A DNA stretch of 64,000 bases from Galerina marginata (taxonomy: Eukaryota > Basidiomycota > Agaricomycetes > Agaricales > Galerinaceae). The translations under genes were made by a program, and so were the position numbers. Below are positions 19,568 to 30,592 of this stretch, one piece after another. The stretch lies in contig JAECYW010000001.1 of the NCBI GenBank assembly GCA_023014335.1, positions 372,001 to 436,000 of the forward strand, written 5' to 3'. The notes below the pieces were generated by a model. The model had not been told where the DNA came from. It searched no databases and saw nothing but the letters and a program-made list of their open reading frames with translations. Every line of letters starts with the position of its first letter. Position 1 is the stretch's first letter.

Positions 19568-20791
19568 CAGCATGGAAGAGTGTTTGCACTCTGCTTGCTG
19601 CTCTAGAGGGATTTTTTGGATTTTTAAGTGACACAACCAGTGATCAATTTTGGCTTAAACCACAAAGATTGAGAGCTATTTTTAGAACTGATCAGATTTG
19701 GTTAATTTTTCAGTATAAAAAGCAAATTGTTATATGATCTATCTTGGAAATTAGTCTAAATATAGAATACAATGTTTAAAAGACACTTGCTTTTTTTGGA
19801 TATTTTTCTGTCTGCCATTATTAGACCTGATCTACATCTAATTAGATTTGAATATCTTTATATATTTTCTAAAAATAGACTAAAAGTATAATTAATTTGA
19901 AAAGTAGTTGTGATCTAAATATAGCTAAATATATTTGATTAGATCAATAATCCATAAATAAAAATAGTTCCTATGTTAATAGATGATTATTTATGAATTT
20001 AAATGACTTGTCTATAAATAGAAATAGTACAGTTGTTATTGGTGTCTAAAAATAATTTATAAATAGATTATTATACTGAAGGGTTCAGAATTAATCTATT
20101 AATAGAAAATGCTTAAATTAGATCTTCAAATATTACCAGAAAAGGAAGTTTCAAAATTTCAATCTAAAAATAGAATTGGGTTCTAAAACCAATTTTGGAG
20201 ATCGTCGTAAAGTACGCTCACTTTCTAAAAAAGGAAGTTCAGGGTCAAAATTTAAAAATAGAACTTGTTCTAAATGTAGATATATCAGAGATTAGGTCTA
20301 AAATAGAAAAGCAAAATGTATTTAGAATTTGCCATAGTATATAAATAGTTCATACATTTCAGTTCAATCTATAAATAGAACTAGTGCCAAAAATGGCATT
20401 TTGAGGTCAGGGTCTATAAATAGAAAATGTGGAGCTATTTTTTCTGATCTAGAATCTTTTAGTGTCATGTGACTTGGTGCCCTCCTTGCGAAGAAAAACA
20501 CAAACTACACTTTTGAACGCTTCTCTTTCAAAATGTAATTTGACTATAACTTGCTCAGTTTTTATCCAATTGCCATGATTTAAATATCAGAAAATTCAGA
20601 AAATTCAGAGCTACAAGATGATGTTAAATTCAATAGATATTATATTTTAAATTACTAAGTCTTTCACTCTTTTAACATTTTTTACATTTTGAGATCTTAT
20701 AAAACATCCATTTTTTTGACCTTTGCATAAGACAATATATATTAAGCATTATTTTTGCACTTTGTAACTGGTCAAAACATCCAATATTCTA

Positions 20792-21171
20792 CAGTCATGC
20801 ATTGGCTAATGTTACACTGAAACTTAAAAATCAAAATGAAAATTTTTAGCCTCACTTTTGCCCCTGAAACTATATCACAATTCTTTATAATTTGATTACT
20901 TTGTTCAGTTAAAATTTCAAATGATCTTGTCCACTTCTTGCAAAGTTATTCCCCAAACACTGGTGTAACACTGAGTGGTGAGCCAATTTTAGGGATTTTG
21001 GGCTTGTCATTTCTCAGTCAAATATTATCCAATCCCTCTGAAATTTACCCAGTCATGGGGCATGCATAAAGCTCATGGGAAAATTTTATCTTGTCAAAAA
21101 ATAGGCATTTTTGACTGAGTTATAAAAGTGTAACACTCAGTGGTGGTGTAACATTAGCCAGTGAATGACTG
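20792..21171. mobile_element. Mariner-like MITE, 380 bp, copy 1
   Basis: Inverted ends CAGTCATGCATTGGCTAA and the complement of TTAGCCAGTGAATGACTG are flanked by TA (20790-20791 and 21172-21173), the hallmark of Tc1/mariner insertion. The ~27-bp inverted repeats continue through TGTTACAC. There is no coding capacity. The element is nested in the right part of the 5.6-kb transposon, just inside its TIR. Confidence 0.85.
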
Positions 21172-21425
21172 TATTTGATTTGGAAATTTTTGTCATTTAA
21201 ATTGTTTTTTTCTATCCATAGTACTTTGAACATACTTTGCTATATTAGCACTATCAATCATACTGTTATTGAGACTATTTGCGGAAGACTTGCAGCTAGA
21301 CTATAGTAAATTTATTGAATGACTTGTGAAAGACCTGCAGTATTAGGATGGTATATGTATAAGCTTATATAAATGCTATATGTATTTATTCAATTCAAAA
21401 ATCAATGATTTTGATTTCATTCAGT

Positions 21426-21917
21426 AGTTTTGGTCTTAATATCACTCTATATGAAGTCTTATGATCTTTATACAGATCCTTGCCATATATTTTGGCTAGC
21501 CCACAAATGCCAAATTTATTTTCTGGGTAGAAGAATTCATACCTCTGGATTACTTCAATTTTTGGAGGATACATAGTACTCAGGGTTGCATTACAAGATC
21601 TCTTTACAGATTCTATCTATCTACCCTGGTTAGGCTGCTAGCTACAATTTAATATTTCTATAAAAAGACCCCTGGCACCTATTAAAAAAAACAAATCTAT
21701 AACTATTTCTATTTATTGTTAAAACTTTTCTACAATTTTAAAACATCTCTCATGTTTTTATAACAAAAACATTTTTATTTTTGAAATTTTTAACAATTTT
21801 TATAAATTGTAGCTGCCGTTTTTTATTTTTTATTTTTGTTGTAGACACCCCCATGGGTAGGTTATATACGCCATATTAAAGTTCCCGCCGGGTACCTAAG
21901 TAGGGGCCACTGAAGTG
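21426..21917 (-). repeat. Right terminal inverted repeat of the 5.6-kb transposon
   Basis: It is the mirror of 16278-16769, equal in length with scattered substitutions. It ends CCACTGAAGTG, then the target duplication CAAGCAG. Confidence 0.9.
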
Positions 21918-22540
21918 CAAGCAGCCAGAGGGTGCCAAAAAGACAGAAGAAGAGAAGGCGGCAGCAGTGACAGAATTTGCTGGCAAGGCAAGTGCTGTTG
22001 CTGAACATGAAGTCAATTCTACATCTTCTAACGTTTTTCATTGGAATGCGGATACAGGGGCCACTTCTAATATGACACCGCATAGAAATTGGATTCGCAA
22101 TTATAGACCTTATAGAGTGCCAATTAGACTTGCGGATCATAGAATAGTCTATTCAAAGGGTGTTGGGACGGTCTTATTTCGCCCTGTATGTAAAGGAAAA
22201 CGTTATAGAGATGTTGAATTCACTAGAGTATTACATGTACCTGCGCTTCGTAATAACCTTCTTGCTGTTCTATATTTGACAAAACATAAAGGCATTGATG
22301 TACATATTTTTGGACCCACAATGAACTTTCTTCATGATAATCAATGGATTTTTAGTGCTACTATGGATCATAATGATGTTGCGTATTTAGATGGTTGCAC
22401 TATTGATAAAATGGAGAATGTACATTTGGCTTCTACGCTGCCTCTTGATTTGTCTTTATGGCATAAACGGCTTGGACACCAAAACTATGCTGATATTAAG
22501 ATGATGATGTCGCAAAAGCTAGTTGATGGTTTGATGTTAG
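21918..22540 (+). pseudogene. Copia protease and pre-integrase segment
   Basis: It resumes the copia frame after the 5.6-kb insertion; the first 7 bases are the target duplication. It encodes the aspartic protease (WNADTGATSNMTPHRNW, active-site D-T-G) and the GAG-pre-integrase domain (LSLWHKRLGHQNYADIKMM, with the zinc-binding histidines). The zinc-binding cysteines lie beyond the next insertion, in PICEPCLAGK. The frame is open throughout. It stops at 22540, where element D begins and creates a premature stop. Confidence 0.92.
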
Positions 22541-24183
22541 ACTTGTGAAGCAGCCATTTGCTGCGCATGGCAAATACGAGTTCTTTATGTTTTTATTGTC
22601 TAAATAAGTTCATCAGTATCAAATACCCAGCTATTGATTATAATTTTTAGACTAAATAAAAACAGCATAAAATATTCAAAGACTCAAAACAAGTCACACA
22701 ATTCCTTAGCATTTACAATTAGTAACAAAATCATTCATTTGAAGAATAAATTGAAGGATTTAAGGAATGGTGCAAATATTTGTCAATATTTGTGAGTATA
22801 AATATCCTCAGCAGATAACCCAGAATTTTGCAAATTTTATGATACAAAATTCATGATATTTGAACAAGAATCCAGAAAGCTATGATATTATAATATATTT
22901 AATCTCTTATTTTGGGTGTTTGCTTGAAAATTAAGTTATCAGATTGCATGGCATAAATATATTTGGACTCAGAAAAAATTTCTCTTATTTTACAAACTTT
23001 TTTTGCTTTCCACAACTTTCCCACACTTGGATGCAAAATGCTTATTTCTTGAATAATACAAACAGAACCAAATATTTGCAAATAATTATCCACCTATTTT
23101 ATTGCCCTGAACTTTCTGGATTTTTTGATATTAAAATTATGTAATTTAAGTCAGAACTGAGCATGTTAGAGCCTGATTACTAATTTGCAGACTTGCGTCC
23201 AAAAGTCATTTCTCAATGAGGAAATTACCTGGTCACATGATTTTAATATATTTGTAATCAGAAAAATTCAAGCTATTTTTCAATATTTTTTCCGGATTTA
23301 TTACATAACATTCTCACCCTGCAGATCAGATCTGCATGCTAAAAGCCTAATAATTCGATCATGATCGACATTGTGCACAGCATGACGCACGCCGAGGTCA
23401 AAAATGACTATAGTTGACCCATTTTTGACCTCGGCGTGCGTCATCAGTCAATTAAGGATTGTGATGTCATTTATGTGCAATATTCATACACTTAAGTATT
23501 TATTTTCGGCGTATCTCTATCAATTCTTCACGGATTCTGATGAAATAAATTGTAAAATTTTCAGAAAATTCAGGGCTATAAATCATACTAAATGTGCGTT
23601 GCGGGAATCGGACTATTTGGTGACGTATGGGCATTATAAGAGTTGTTGACAGTATATCAGAGTATTGCATCATTGGTTACCAAGGGAAGTGATGGATCTG
23701 ATGTCATAAATATAGCAATGTGATGTCATTGATCCCATCAATCAATCAAGCTAAATTTAGAATGTGTGACCTTAAGCAATCAATACTGAGGATTGATGTA
23801 CTTTATGCTATTCTGCACCAATTTTCCTGAAAAAAAAAAGATATTACTTGGAAAATTAATGGGATCAGTTTTTATTAAGAAGGTTTAGCAGTTGCGCAAT
23901 TGAATGATGTATTATTTTGGGAATCAATCACATTGGCAACATGCAACAGATGGTTACTAGGGAAAATGATGCATCACCAATCAATCAAAGTTGTCATCAA
24001 ATGTGTTCTCACGACTTCATTTTTTGAATTAAAAGACTACAAACATTTGTAGCAACTAGGAACAAAGACTACAAAAAAAGTGAAGCCGTGAGAGAAAATG
24101 AACGAAAAATGTGGTCGCACTGCAAGCAAATTAGCAGAAAGTCAGAATAAGAACGAGTTCTTTTACTAACGTAAGAACTCGTA
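22541..24183 (+). mobile_element. ACTTG-family element, subfamily 2, copy D (1643 bp)
   Basis: It starts ACTTGTGAAGCAGCC and ends GAACTCGTA followed by A. The 5' subterminal motif is CGAGTTCTT and the 3' hairpin arms are CGAGTTCTT and AAGAACTCG. Removing 22541-24183 joins the copia codons as TTA GAC TCG GAT without gain or loss, so no target bases were duplicated. Its 5' half is a diverged relative of the 2.64-kb copies E and N (for example TTTGGACTC and ACCTGGTCACATGAT are shared). Its 3' half differs. There is no coding capacity. Confidence 0.88.
23382..23444. repeat. Long perfect hairpin inside element D
   Basis: The arms ATGACGCACGCCGAGGTC and GACCTCGGCGTGCGTCAT extend to about 25 paired bases around a 13-base loop. 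The GC-rich stem stands out from the AT-rich element. It could be a terminator, a replication structure or a nested foldback remnant; nothing decides among these. Confidence 0.7.
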
Positions 24184-26838
24184 ACTCGGATGAAAAGCCT
24201 GATCCTATTTGTGAGCCATGTCTGGCTGGTAAAATGCATGCCAATCCTTTTCCATCTTCTGAGCATCGCGCAACTGAAGTCTTGGAATTAGTTCATTCAG
24301 ATGTTCATGAAATCGGAGTTATATCGCATGGTGGTTTTAGATACTGGGTCTCTTTTATTGATGACTGTGGGCGCTTTAAAGTGCTTATCCCTATCAAGAA
24401 AAAGAGTGAAACCTTTGCTGTGTTTAAACAATTCAAAGCTTATGCGGAGAATTTAACCGGCAAGAAAATCAAGCGATTCCGTGATGATAAAGCTGGTGAA
24501 TACATGTCAAAGGAAATGGCAGACTATATGGATGTATGTGGTATTATCAGGGAGCATACCGTCAGAAACAGGCCTCAGCAGAATGGAGTAGCTGAACGTG
24601 CAAATAGGCTATTTGCTGAGAGAATAGTGGCTTTGTTGGAAGAGTCTGGCTTGTCCAAGAAATTTTGGGCTGAGTGTTTGGCTGCACTTGTACACGTCTT
24701 GAATCGCTGTCCCACATCTGCGGTGAAGGGGAAAACACCTTATGAAGTCTGGCACAAATCGAAACCTAGTGTTGCGCATTTACGAGTTTGGGGTTGTGTT
24801 GCATATGTTCATATTCAAAGGGATAAACGGGAGAAGTTGGGTTCACATATGGAAAAGTGCATATTCATTGGCTATCCTGATGGCTACAAGGGTTGGAGAT
24901 TTTACAATCCTGAAACCAAGAAAGTCATCATTTGTGAACAGGCAGATTTTGATGAACGCTACACATATAGTGGAGAGTTATTAAAGCCCAAAGCAAGTAT
25001 AAATGATGACAATGACATTGAACCCCGCCCATTGAACCCAGGAAATGATGATACTCCACTCCCGGAATTGTTACCTCAAGTTGAAGTTCAACCTCCGAGA
25101 AATATCAATGATCCAGTGATAATGGTTCAACCTCCTGCTGAACCTCCTGTGATTGTGGAGGAACCGATTGTACCGAAGATTGAACCAAAGTCAAGGGAAG
25201 CAACACCAGAAGTAGATGAACAAGATGCAGACTCAGAGGAAATTGAAGCTGGGCCATCCTTTGATCCTAGACCAATTGCTGTTCGACGTGAAAGACGTCC
25301 TCCAAAGAAACCTACGGAATGGTGGAAAGTGCGTCATCCAACACCTGCCATTGCTTCTGACTCTGAGGAGGATGATGATGAAGGCAGTGAGGAAGAAGCC
25401 TATGTTGCGAGTTCTAGCAATTGTGATCCACAATCATTCAAGGAGGCTAAACGGAGTGAACAAGCGGAGCAGTGGGATGCTGCAATGCTGGAGGAATATA
25501 ACTGGCGCTTAGAAAACGGAACCTGGAAAATTGTGGAATTGCCAGATGGTCAAAAAGCAATTGGATCAAAATGGGTGTATAGGGTGAAGCATAATGCAGA
25601 TGGGTCAATTGAGCGATTTAAAGCACGTGTGGTCACAAAGGGGTTCAACCAGCGACCGGGTCAAGACTTCTTTGAAACCTTTGCATCTACAATGCGTCAG
25701 GCAACTGTTCGTATTGTTCTGGCTCTTGCCGCCATTGAAGATTTGGAACTTCGTTCTGTGGACATATCCTATGCATTTACGAATAGTGATATTGATGTTG
25801 AAATCTACATGGAGCAGCCAGAAGGATTTAGGCAAGGTGGACCAAGAACTGTCTGTCGACTTGACAAGTCCATTTATGGGTTAAAGCAGTCATCACGTTT
25901 ATGGGGTGAGACACTATGTGCTGTGTTAATTGAACTTGGGTTCAAGAAAACATACAGTGATGCATCACTCTATATATTTGACAGAGATGGTATCAAAGTC
26001 ATAATGCCCGTGTTTGTGGATGATATCACACTTGCATCTAAATCAAAGGAGGCATTGGACAACTTTGTAGTTGAGCTGGCAAAACATTTTAAACTAAGGG
26101 ACCTTGGTGAAACTAAATTCCTGCTAGGCGTTGAAATCACTCGGAATAGAGAAAAGCGAAAGCTTTATCTTTCCCAACGTCAGTACATCATCAACAAGCT
26201 AGAGGAATTTAATATGGCTGATTGCAAGCCCCTTGGTACCCCTATGCTGCCTGGATCAAAGTTGACAGCTCAAGAAAGTCCTAAAACTCCTGAGGATAAG
26301 ATGGAAATGCAGAACATCCCTTACATTAATGCTGTTGGATCCCTCATGTATTTGGCTATTATGACGCGTCCCGATATTGCTTTTACAGTGGGTGTGCTCG
26401 CACGTTTTAATTCCAATCCTGGAATGGCACACTGGAAAGCTGTTAAGCATTTGTTCCGCTATTTGAAAGGAACCCTGGATTTGAAGCTGGAGTATGGCCC
26501 AGACCCATCTATTGGAAATAGGATGTTTATAACCTATAGTGATGCTGATCATGGAGGGGACAAGGATGCTGGAAAGTCCACATCTGGGTATTTGGTTAAG
26601 ATTGGGTCTGGAGCTGTATCGTGGCGAAGCAAACTGCAGCAAGTTGTAACAAGATCAACAACTGAAGCAGAGTATATTGCTGCTGGGCTGGCTGGCATGG
26701 AAATCCGTTGGGTGCAGAATTTATTAATGGAACTCGGTTATACGCCATCCGCACCAGCCACATTATATATGGACAATCAGTCATCTATGTCCGTTGCAAA
26801 GAATCCAGAACATCATGGAAGGATGAAACATCTGGAAT
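24184..26838 (+). pseudogene. Copia integrase, reverse transcriptase and RNase H segment
   Basis: This is the third block of the same copia frame. The integrase zinc cysteines (PICEPCLAGK) and core come first: HSDVHEIG, DDKAGEYMS in place of the usual D-N-G-G-E-F form, and NGVAERANR with the catalytic E. The family-specific LRVWGCVAYVH and FIGYPDGYKGWRFYNP follow. An acidic, Pro-rich linker leads to RT (GSKWVYRVKHNADGS, YAFTNSDIDVEIYMEQPEGF, catalytic FVDDITLASKS). RNase H follows (YSDADHGGDKDAGKSTSGY, STTEAEYIA, DNQSSMSVAKNPEHHGRMKHLE). The frame is open until MKHLE; then 41 unrelated bases and element E follow. The C-terminal tail and 3' LTR are therefore lost. Confidence 0.95.
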
Positions 26839-26879
26839 TTTCGGCATCCAGAGCACCCTACCCGCCAACCCAAAGGCAT
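26839..26879. other. 41-bp filler between copia and element E
   Basis: The copia match stops after MKHLE. These bases continue the frame as FSASRAPYPPTQRH but match nothing else I recognise in the window. They may be filler DNA from a break repair, or the end of another element that was joined at E. Confidence 0.4.
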
Positions 26880-27491
26880 TACGAGTTCTTACGTAGTAAA
26901 AGAACTCGTTTTCCACACTTGATAGCAGAAGCAAATGATTCCTAACGCGAACGATAGAAATTCTCCCACTGCTTCATTTTTTGTGACTGACCCTGAATTA
27001 AAAGTCTACAAATTTTGTAATAGTGGGAATTATTTTTGACAGTGAGAATGGTTGTATGATGCCTGTTGCTATGGGCTATTTTTAGCTTTTGTGTTTAAAA
27101 CCTAAGTTAGGGTTAGATCTTTTGTGCAGCACTACTGAGCACTATGGCTAGCGTTCTTTTGCAAAACAGATATAAGTTCTAAACTAACTACTATAGACTG
27201 CTTAGAATACTCTAGCCTACAAAAAACACTAGAGAGGCACACCAGAAACCCTATTCTAGCCTATAAACAATCAACTAATATGTTATACCAGGAAAAGAAG
27301 ATATTTACCTATAAAAGTACTTAAAACTTAGGTTTCTCTACTAAATTCTGCCTATAACTCCATAAAAGACACAACAAAGTCAACAAACCATGTAAAAGGC
27401 CACAAAAAGCGCCAGCAAAGCACTGGTATAGCCTAGAACTAAGGTAAAAGAAACCTAGAGAAAGAGAAACAATAGTTAGTAGGATACCTTG

Positions 27492-27562
27492 ACCAGCATA
27501 CCATGGTAGTCCTCTCAAGAGAGGTACACTATCATCCTATCCGGGACAACTGGCATGCTGGT
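27492..27562 (-). other. Conserved stem-loop in element E
   Basis: Minus-strand arms ACCAGCATGCCA and TGGTATGCTGGT enclose a ~47-base interior. On the minus strand it is followed by TACTAACTATTG, a pyrimidine tract and CTAG, which looks like an intron branch point and acceptor. The same order occurs at 57487-57600 and, degraded, at 1882-1990. Confidence 0.5.
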
Positions 27563-27619
27563 AAAGAAGAAAGAAAGAAGCGATGAGCTGGCAGTTTATG
27601 ACAGTGTGAAATGTATCAT

Positions 27620-28541
27620 GTGATTTTGTTTTTTTTAGGGTTAAGGTTCCAATGTGGCTGTGAGAGCTCCGTCGCGACGGAGGCCTCACAGCCACCAAAT
27701 AACACCTAAGGTTAGGTTTATTTTGTATTTTAGCCATATCTCACTGATTTTTCAATCAAATCCAATGATTCTAATACCAATAAAAGGGGAAAAATCAGAT
27801 GGTTTCATATCAACAGACAGAAAGTTGAAAAAAAATCCATCAAATTAGATAATATGTTAGAAAATGCGTATAATTGTAGTGCTCTGCTTCATGTTCTTAT
27901 ACTTTCCCTTCACTTAGTTAAAAAACATTGCTCTAGTAATATTAGGAGTAAGATTTGGTGCATCTGAGTTAAAAATCATTTCCCACATGTCTTAAACATG
28001 ATAAAAGTGGCTCAGATTGAAGAAATCACATGAAAAAAAAGTCAAATCACTCAAAAAATGCACTTTTAATGTTATTGAACCCAGAGATCAATATTTATAG
28101 GTGTATGGCCATCCACCAAAGTCTTCAACTTTCTTAAATTACCAAATTTCTTTAATTTAAACGATTAAAATATCAAAATGTCCAAATTTTGCAATTTTGC
28201 AGTCATGTGACTTTTGCGCACAGACCACCATTCTATAGCCGTGAAATTTCTGCTTTTTATACATTTTATTTTAAAGAAATCCATGAAAAACTCAGCTCAA
28301 TAAAGTGAATAACATAAGTTGTAATAATTTGATGTGGCTGTGCAGAATACTTTGTGGCTGTGCATGATACCATTTGAAAGGCCTAAATTTTACAAATTTT
28401 TTGACATTATTTTTGTGAGAATTGACCCAGTAATGACTGAGATACACTGAAAACAATATTTTGGTGTGGCTGTGAGACCTCCGTCGCGACGGAGGTCTCA
28501 CAGCCACATTGGAACCCTAACCCTAAAAAGCAAAATCACCA
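27620..28541. mobile_element. Nested inverted-repeat element with palindromic, TTAGGG-bearing ends (in E)
   Basis: The two ends read inward as GTGATTTTG, a T run, TAGGGTTA(A/G)GGTTCCAA, then GTGGCTGTGAGA and a long palindrome centred on CCGTCGCGACGG. The right palindrome (about 28463-28507) is perfect over 40 bp or more; the left one (about 27654-27696) is nearly so. The right palindrome lies at the centre of a wider inverted repeat (28325-28670) carrying more GTGGCTGTG motifs. There is no coding capacity. It is present in copy N at 56509-57429. Confidence 0.7.
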
Positions 28542-29523
28542 ATCTACATTTAAAACATCAATTACTGGGTCAATTCTCACAAAAATAATGTCAAAAAATT
28601 TGTAAAATTTAGGCCTTTCAAATGGCATTATGCACAGCCACAAAGTATTCTGCACAGCCACACCAAATTATTACTTTCAATGTATTTTATTCATTACTCA
28701 GTCAATTCTTGCAAAAATGATATCAGAAAATTTGTAAAATTCAAGCCTTATAAATGTAGTACTTTTCTGATTACAAATATATTAATATCATGTGACCAGG
28801 TAATTTTTTTTATTGAGAAATAGTTTTTGGACACAAGTCTCCAAATCAGTAATCACGTTGTAATATGCTCAAATCTGATTCAAATTGCACAAATTTAATA
28901 TTAAAAAAACCAGAAAATTCAGGGCAATCAAATAGCTGGATAACTATTTGCAAATATTTGGCTTTGTTTGTTTTATTCAAGAAATAAGTATTTTGCATCT
29001 ATGAGAGAAAAGTTCTGGAACACAAAAAAAAATGTGTAAAATATGAGATATTTTTTTGGAGTCCAAATATATTATACAATGTAATCTGGCAACTTTCTTG
29101 TTCAAAAAATGATAAAGATAGGAGTATAGATATATTATACGATCACAGCTTTCTGAATTCTGGTCAAAATATTGTGAATTTTGTATCATAAAATTTGGAA
29201 AATTCTTGATGATCCACTGCTTATATTTATACTGACAAATATTTACAAATATTTGCAACATTCCTAAAATACTTTTATTTAATATTCAAATTATTTATTT
29301 TATTGTACATGTAAATACTGAGCTATGATTACAATTTCCTTGGGTCTTTAAATATTTCTTGATGTTCTTAATAATGGGGTAGTTGATACCAAAGTACTTC
29401 ACCAACCTACTGTATGATAAATTAGTCTGGCCCATTTATTATATAAACTTATTGAAAAAAGAAGAAAGAAAAAGAAATAAAGAACTCGTATTTGCTATGC
29501 GCAGCAATGGCTGCTTCACAAGT

Positions 29524-30347
29524 CAGCTCGGGGAGCCTCTTTACGATGTCCATGATGGGCCCCTTCGTGGCGAGCCGTTGCCGGCGCGTCAGCGAATGAG
29601 CCGAGAGAGGGTGAGGCCTAGCCTTGCCCAGCATATGTCCAATCAAAAACGAACGAACGGGATGAGTCGCGGAAAGCGTACCCGCGCGCAGTACACCGAG
29701 CCCGGCCATACGATCCAGGAGAATATGAATAGGGAGGAGACCCGCAAGGGCCTCCACACCTGGGCCTGGGGACGTTGAAAATGCCCCGGTAATCCAGAGA
29801 GCAGCCTTACGCTGCATCTGGCTCAATAGCTTCACGGCGCCCTTACACTTAGCGCCGTCGAAGTACCATAAGCGGAACCCATAGGTAGCTATGGGCACCA
29901 CGCAGGACCGGTACAGAAGCCGCTTGGAATGCGGTTCCAGACCCTTGGTAGACGAACCAAGCATCCGCATAGCCTGAACTGATGAGAATGCCTGGGTCGA
30001 GTAGAAGCGAACGTGCTCATGAAACGTGAGCTTGCGATCGAAGAAGAAGCCCAAGTACCGCCAAAACGGCTTGGGTTTCAGGGGAGTGGCTCCGGTGTAT
30101 GGGGCAAAGCCCAGATCAATCGGAGGGTTGTAATCCGAGAACGACCTGTCGAAGTGATAAATCTCCGACTTGTCATGCTCGAGGACGAGAGCGAACTTAG
30201 TGAAAAGTTCGAATATAACCTTGTAAGCTTTTTTAAGGAGCAAACAATTTTGGTCGAGCGACTTCGACTGCACAATGAGTGTACCGTCGTCGACGTAGGA
30301 AAGGAGCCAGCACGCATCCGGGTGCAGCTCAAAGAGGCGCATGATCA
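29524..30347 (-). pseudogene. LINE ORF2 fragment (RT to thumb region)
   Basis: It is a Tad1-like LINE reverse-transcriptase fragment on the minus strand, from IMRLFELHPDACWLLSYVDDGTL (catalytic YVDD) to IVKRLPEL. It aligns without gaps to the full LINE at about 51415-52230 but with many residue changes, so it is a different lineage. It is cut on one side by element E and on the other it runs into a 45-bp tandem repeat. The frame is still open. Confidence 0.9.
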
Positions 30348-30395
30348 GCACTCTTGTAGCCACTGAACTTGAGTGAATATTCTGCATACTTGCAG

Positions 30396-30592
30396 GTACG
30401 AACTTTGATTTAACGAACTTTATACAGCTGCATCTTGCAGTTACGGACTTTGATTTAACGGACTTTATACGACTGCGTCTTGCAGTTACGGACTTTGATT
30501 TAACAGACTTTATATGACTGCGTCTTGCAGTTACGGACTTTGATTCAACGGACTTTATACAACTGCGTCTTGCAGCCACGGACTTTATATCC
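30396..30592 (-). repeat. 45-bp tandem repeat (about 4 copies)
   Basis: Units read gttacggactttgattta, then acggactttatac, gactgcgtcttgca, with few differences. The period is a multiple of three, so the minus strand keeps an open frame with the 15-residue repeat KSVTARRSRIKSVKS. This frame continues into the LINE RT fragment at 30347, giving a chimeric 381-residue ORF starting at 30594. A translated product is unproven. Confidence 0.85.

Larger units (their letters stand above)
16278..21917 (+). mobile_element. 5640-bp inverted-repeat DNA transposon, copy 1 (no transposase seen)
   Basis: Its ends are CACTTCAGTGGCCCC and the reverse complement, flanked by the 7-bp duplication CAAGCAG. Terminal inverted repeats are 492 bp long (16278-16769 and 21426-21917). 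A second inverted pair, about 850 bp long, lies further in (about 17325-18165 and 19890-20770). No ORF exceeds 141 residues and none looks like a transposase, so it is non-autonomous. It carries a nested mariner-like MITE (20792-21171) and a decayed solo LTR (19261-19567). The minus-strand copy at 32499-38138 has exactly the same length. A 7-bp duplication is uncommon; P-like and Dada elements can give it, but the ends do not let me assign a superfamily. Confidence 0.93.
26880..29523 (-). mobile_element. ACTTG-family element, subfamily 2, copy E (2644 bp)
   Basis: On the minus strand it runs from ACTTGTGAAGCAGCC (29523) to GAACTCGTA (26880), followed by A. It is almost the same as copy N at 55525-58169, in the opposite orientation. 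It has no long ORF. It contains a nested inverted-repeat transposon with palindromic ends, the conserved stem-loop at 27492-27562 and several copies of the recurrent AT-rich module. Its flanks are unrelated (copia plus filler on one side, LINE on the other), so it sits at a chimeric junction. Confidence 0.88.
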
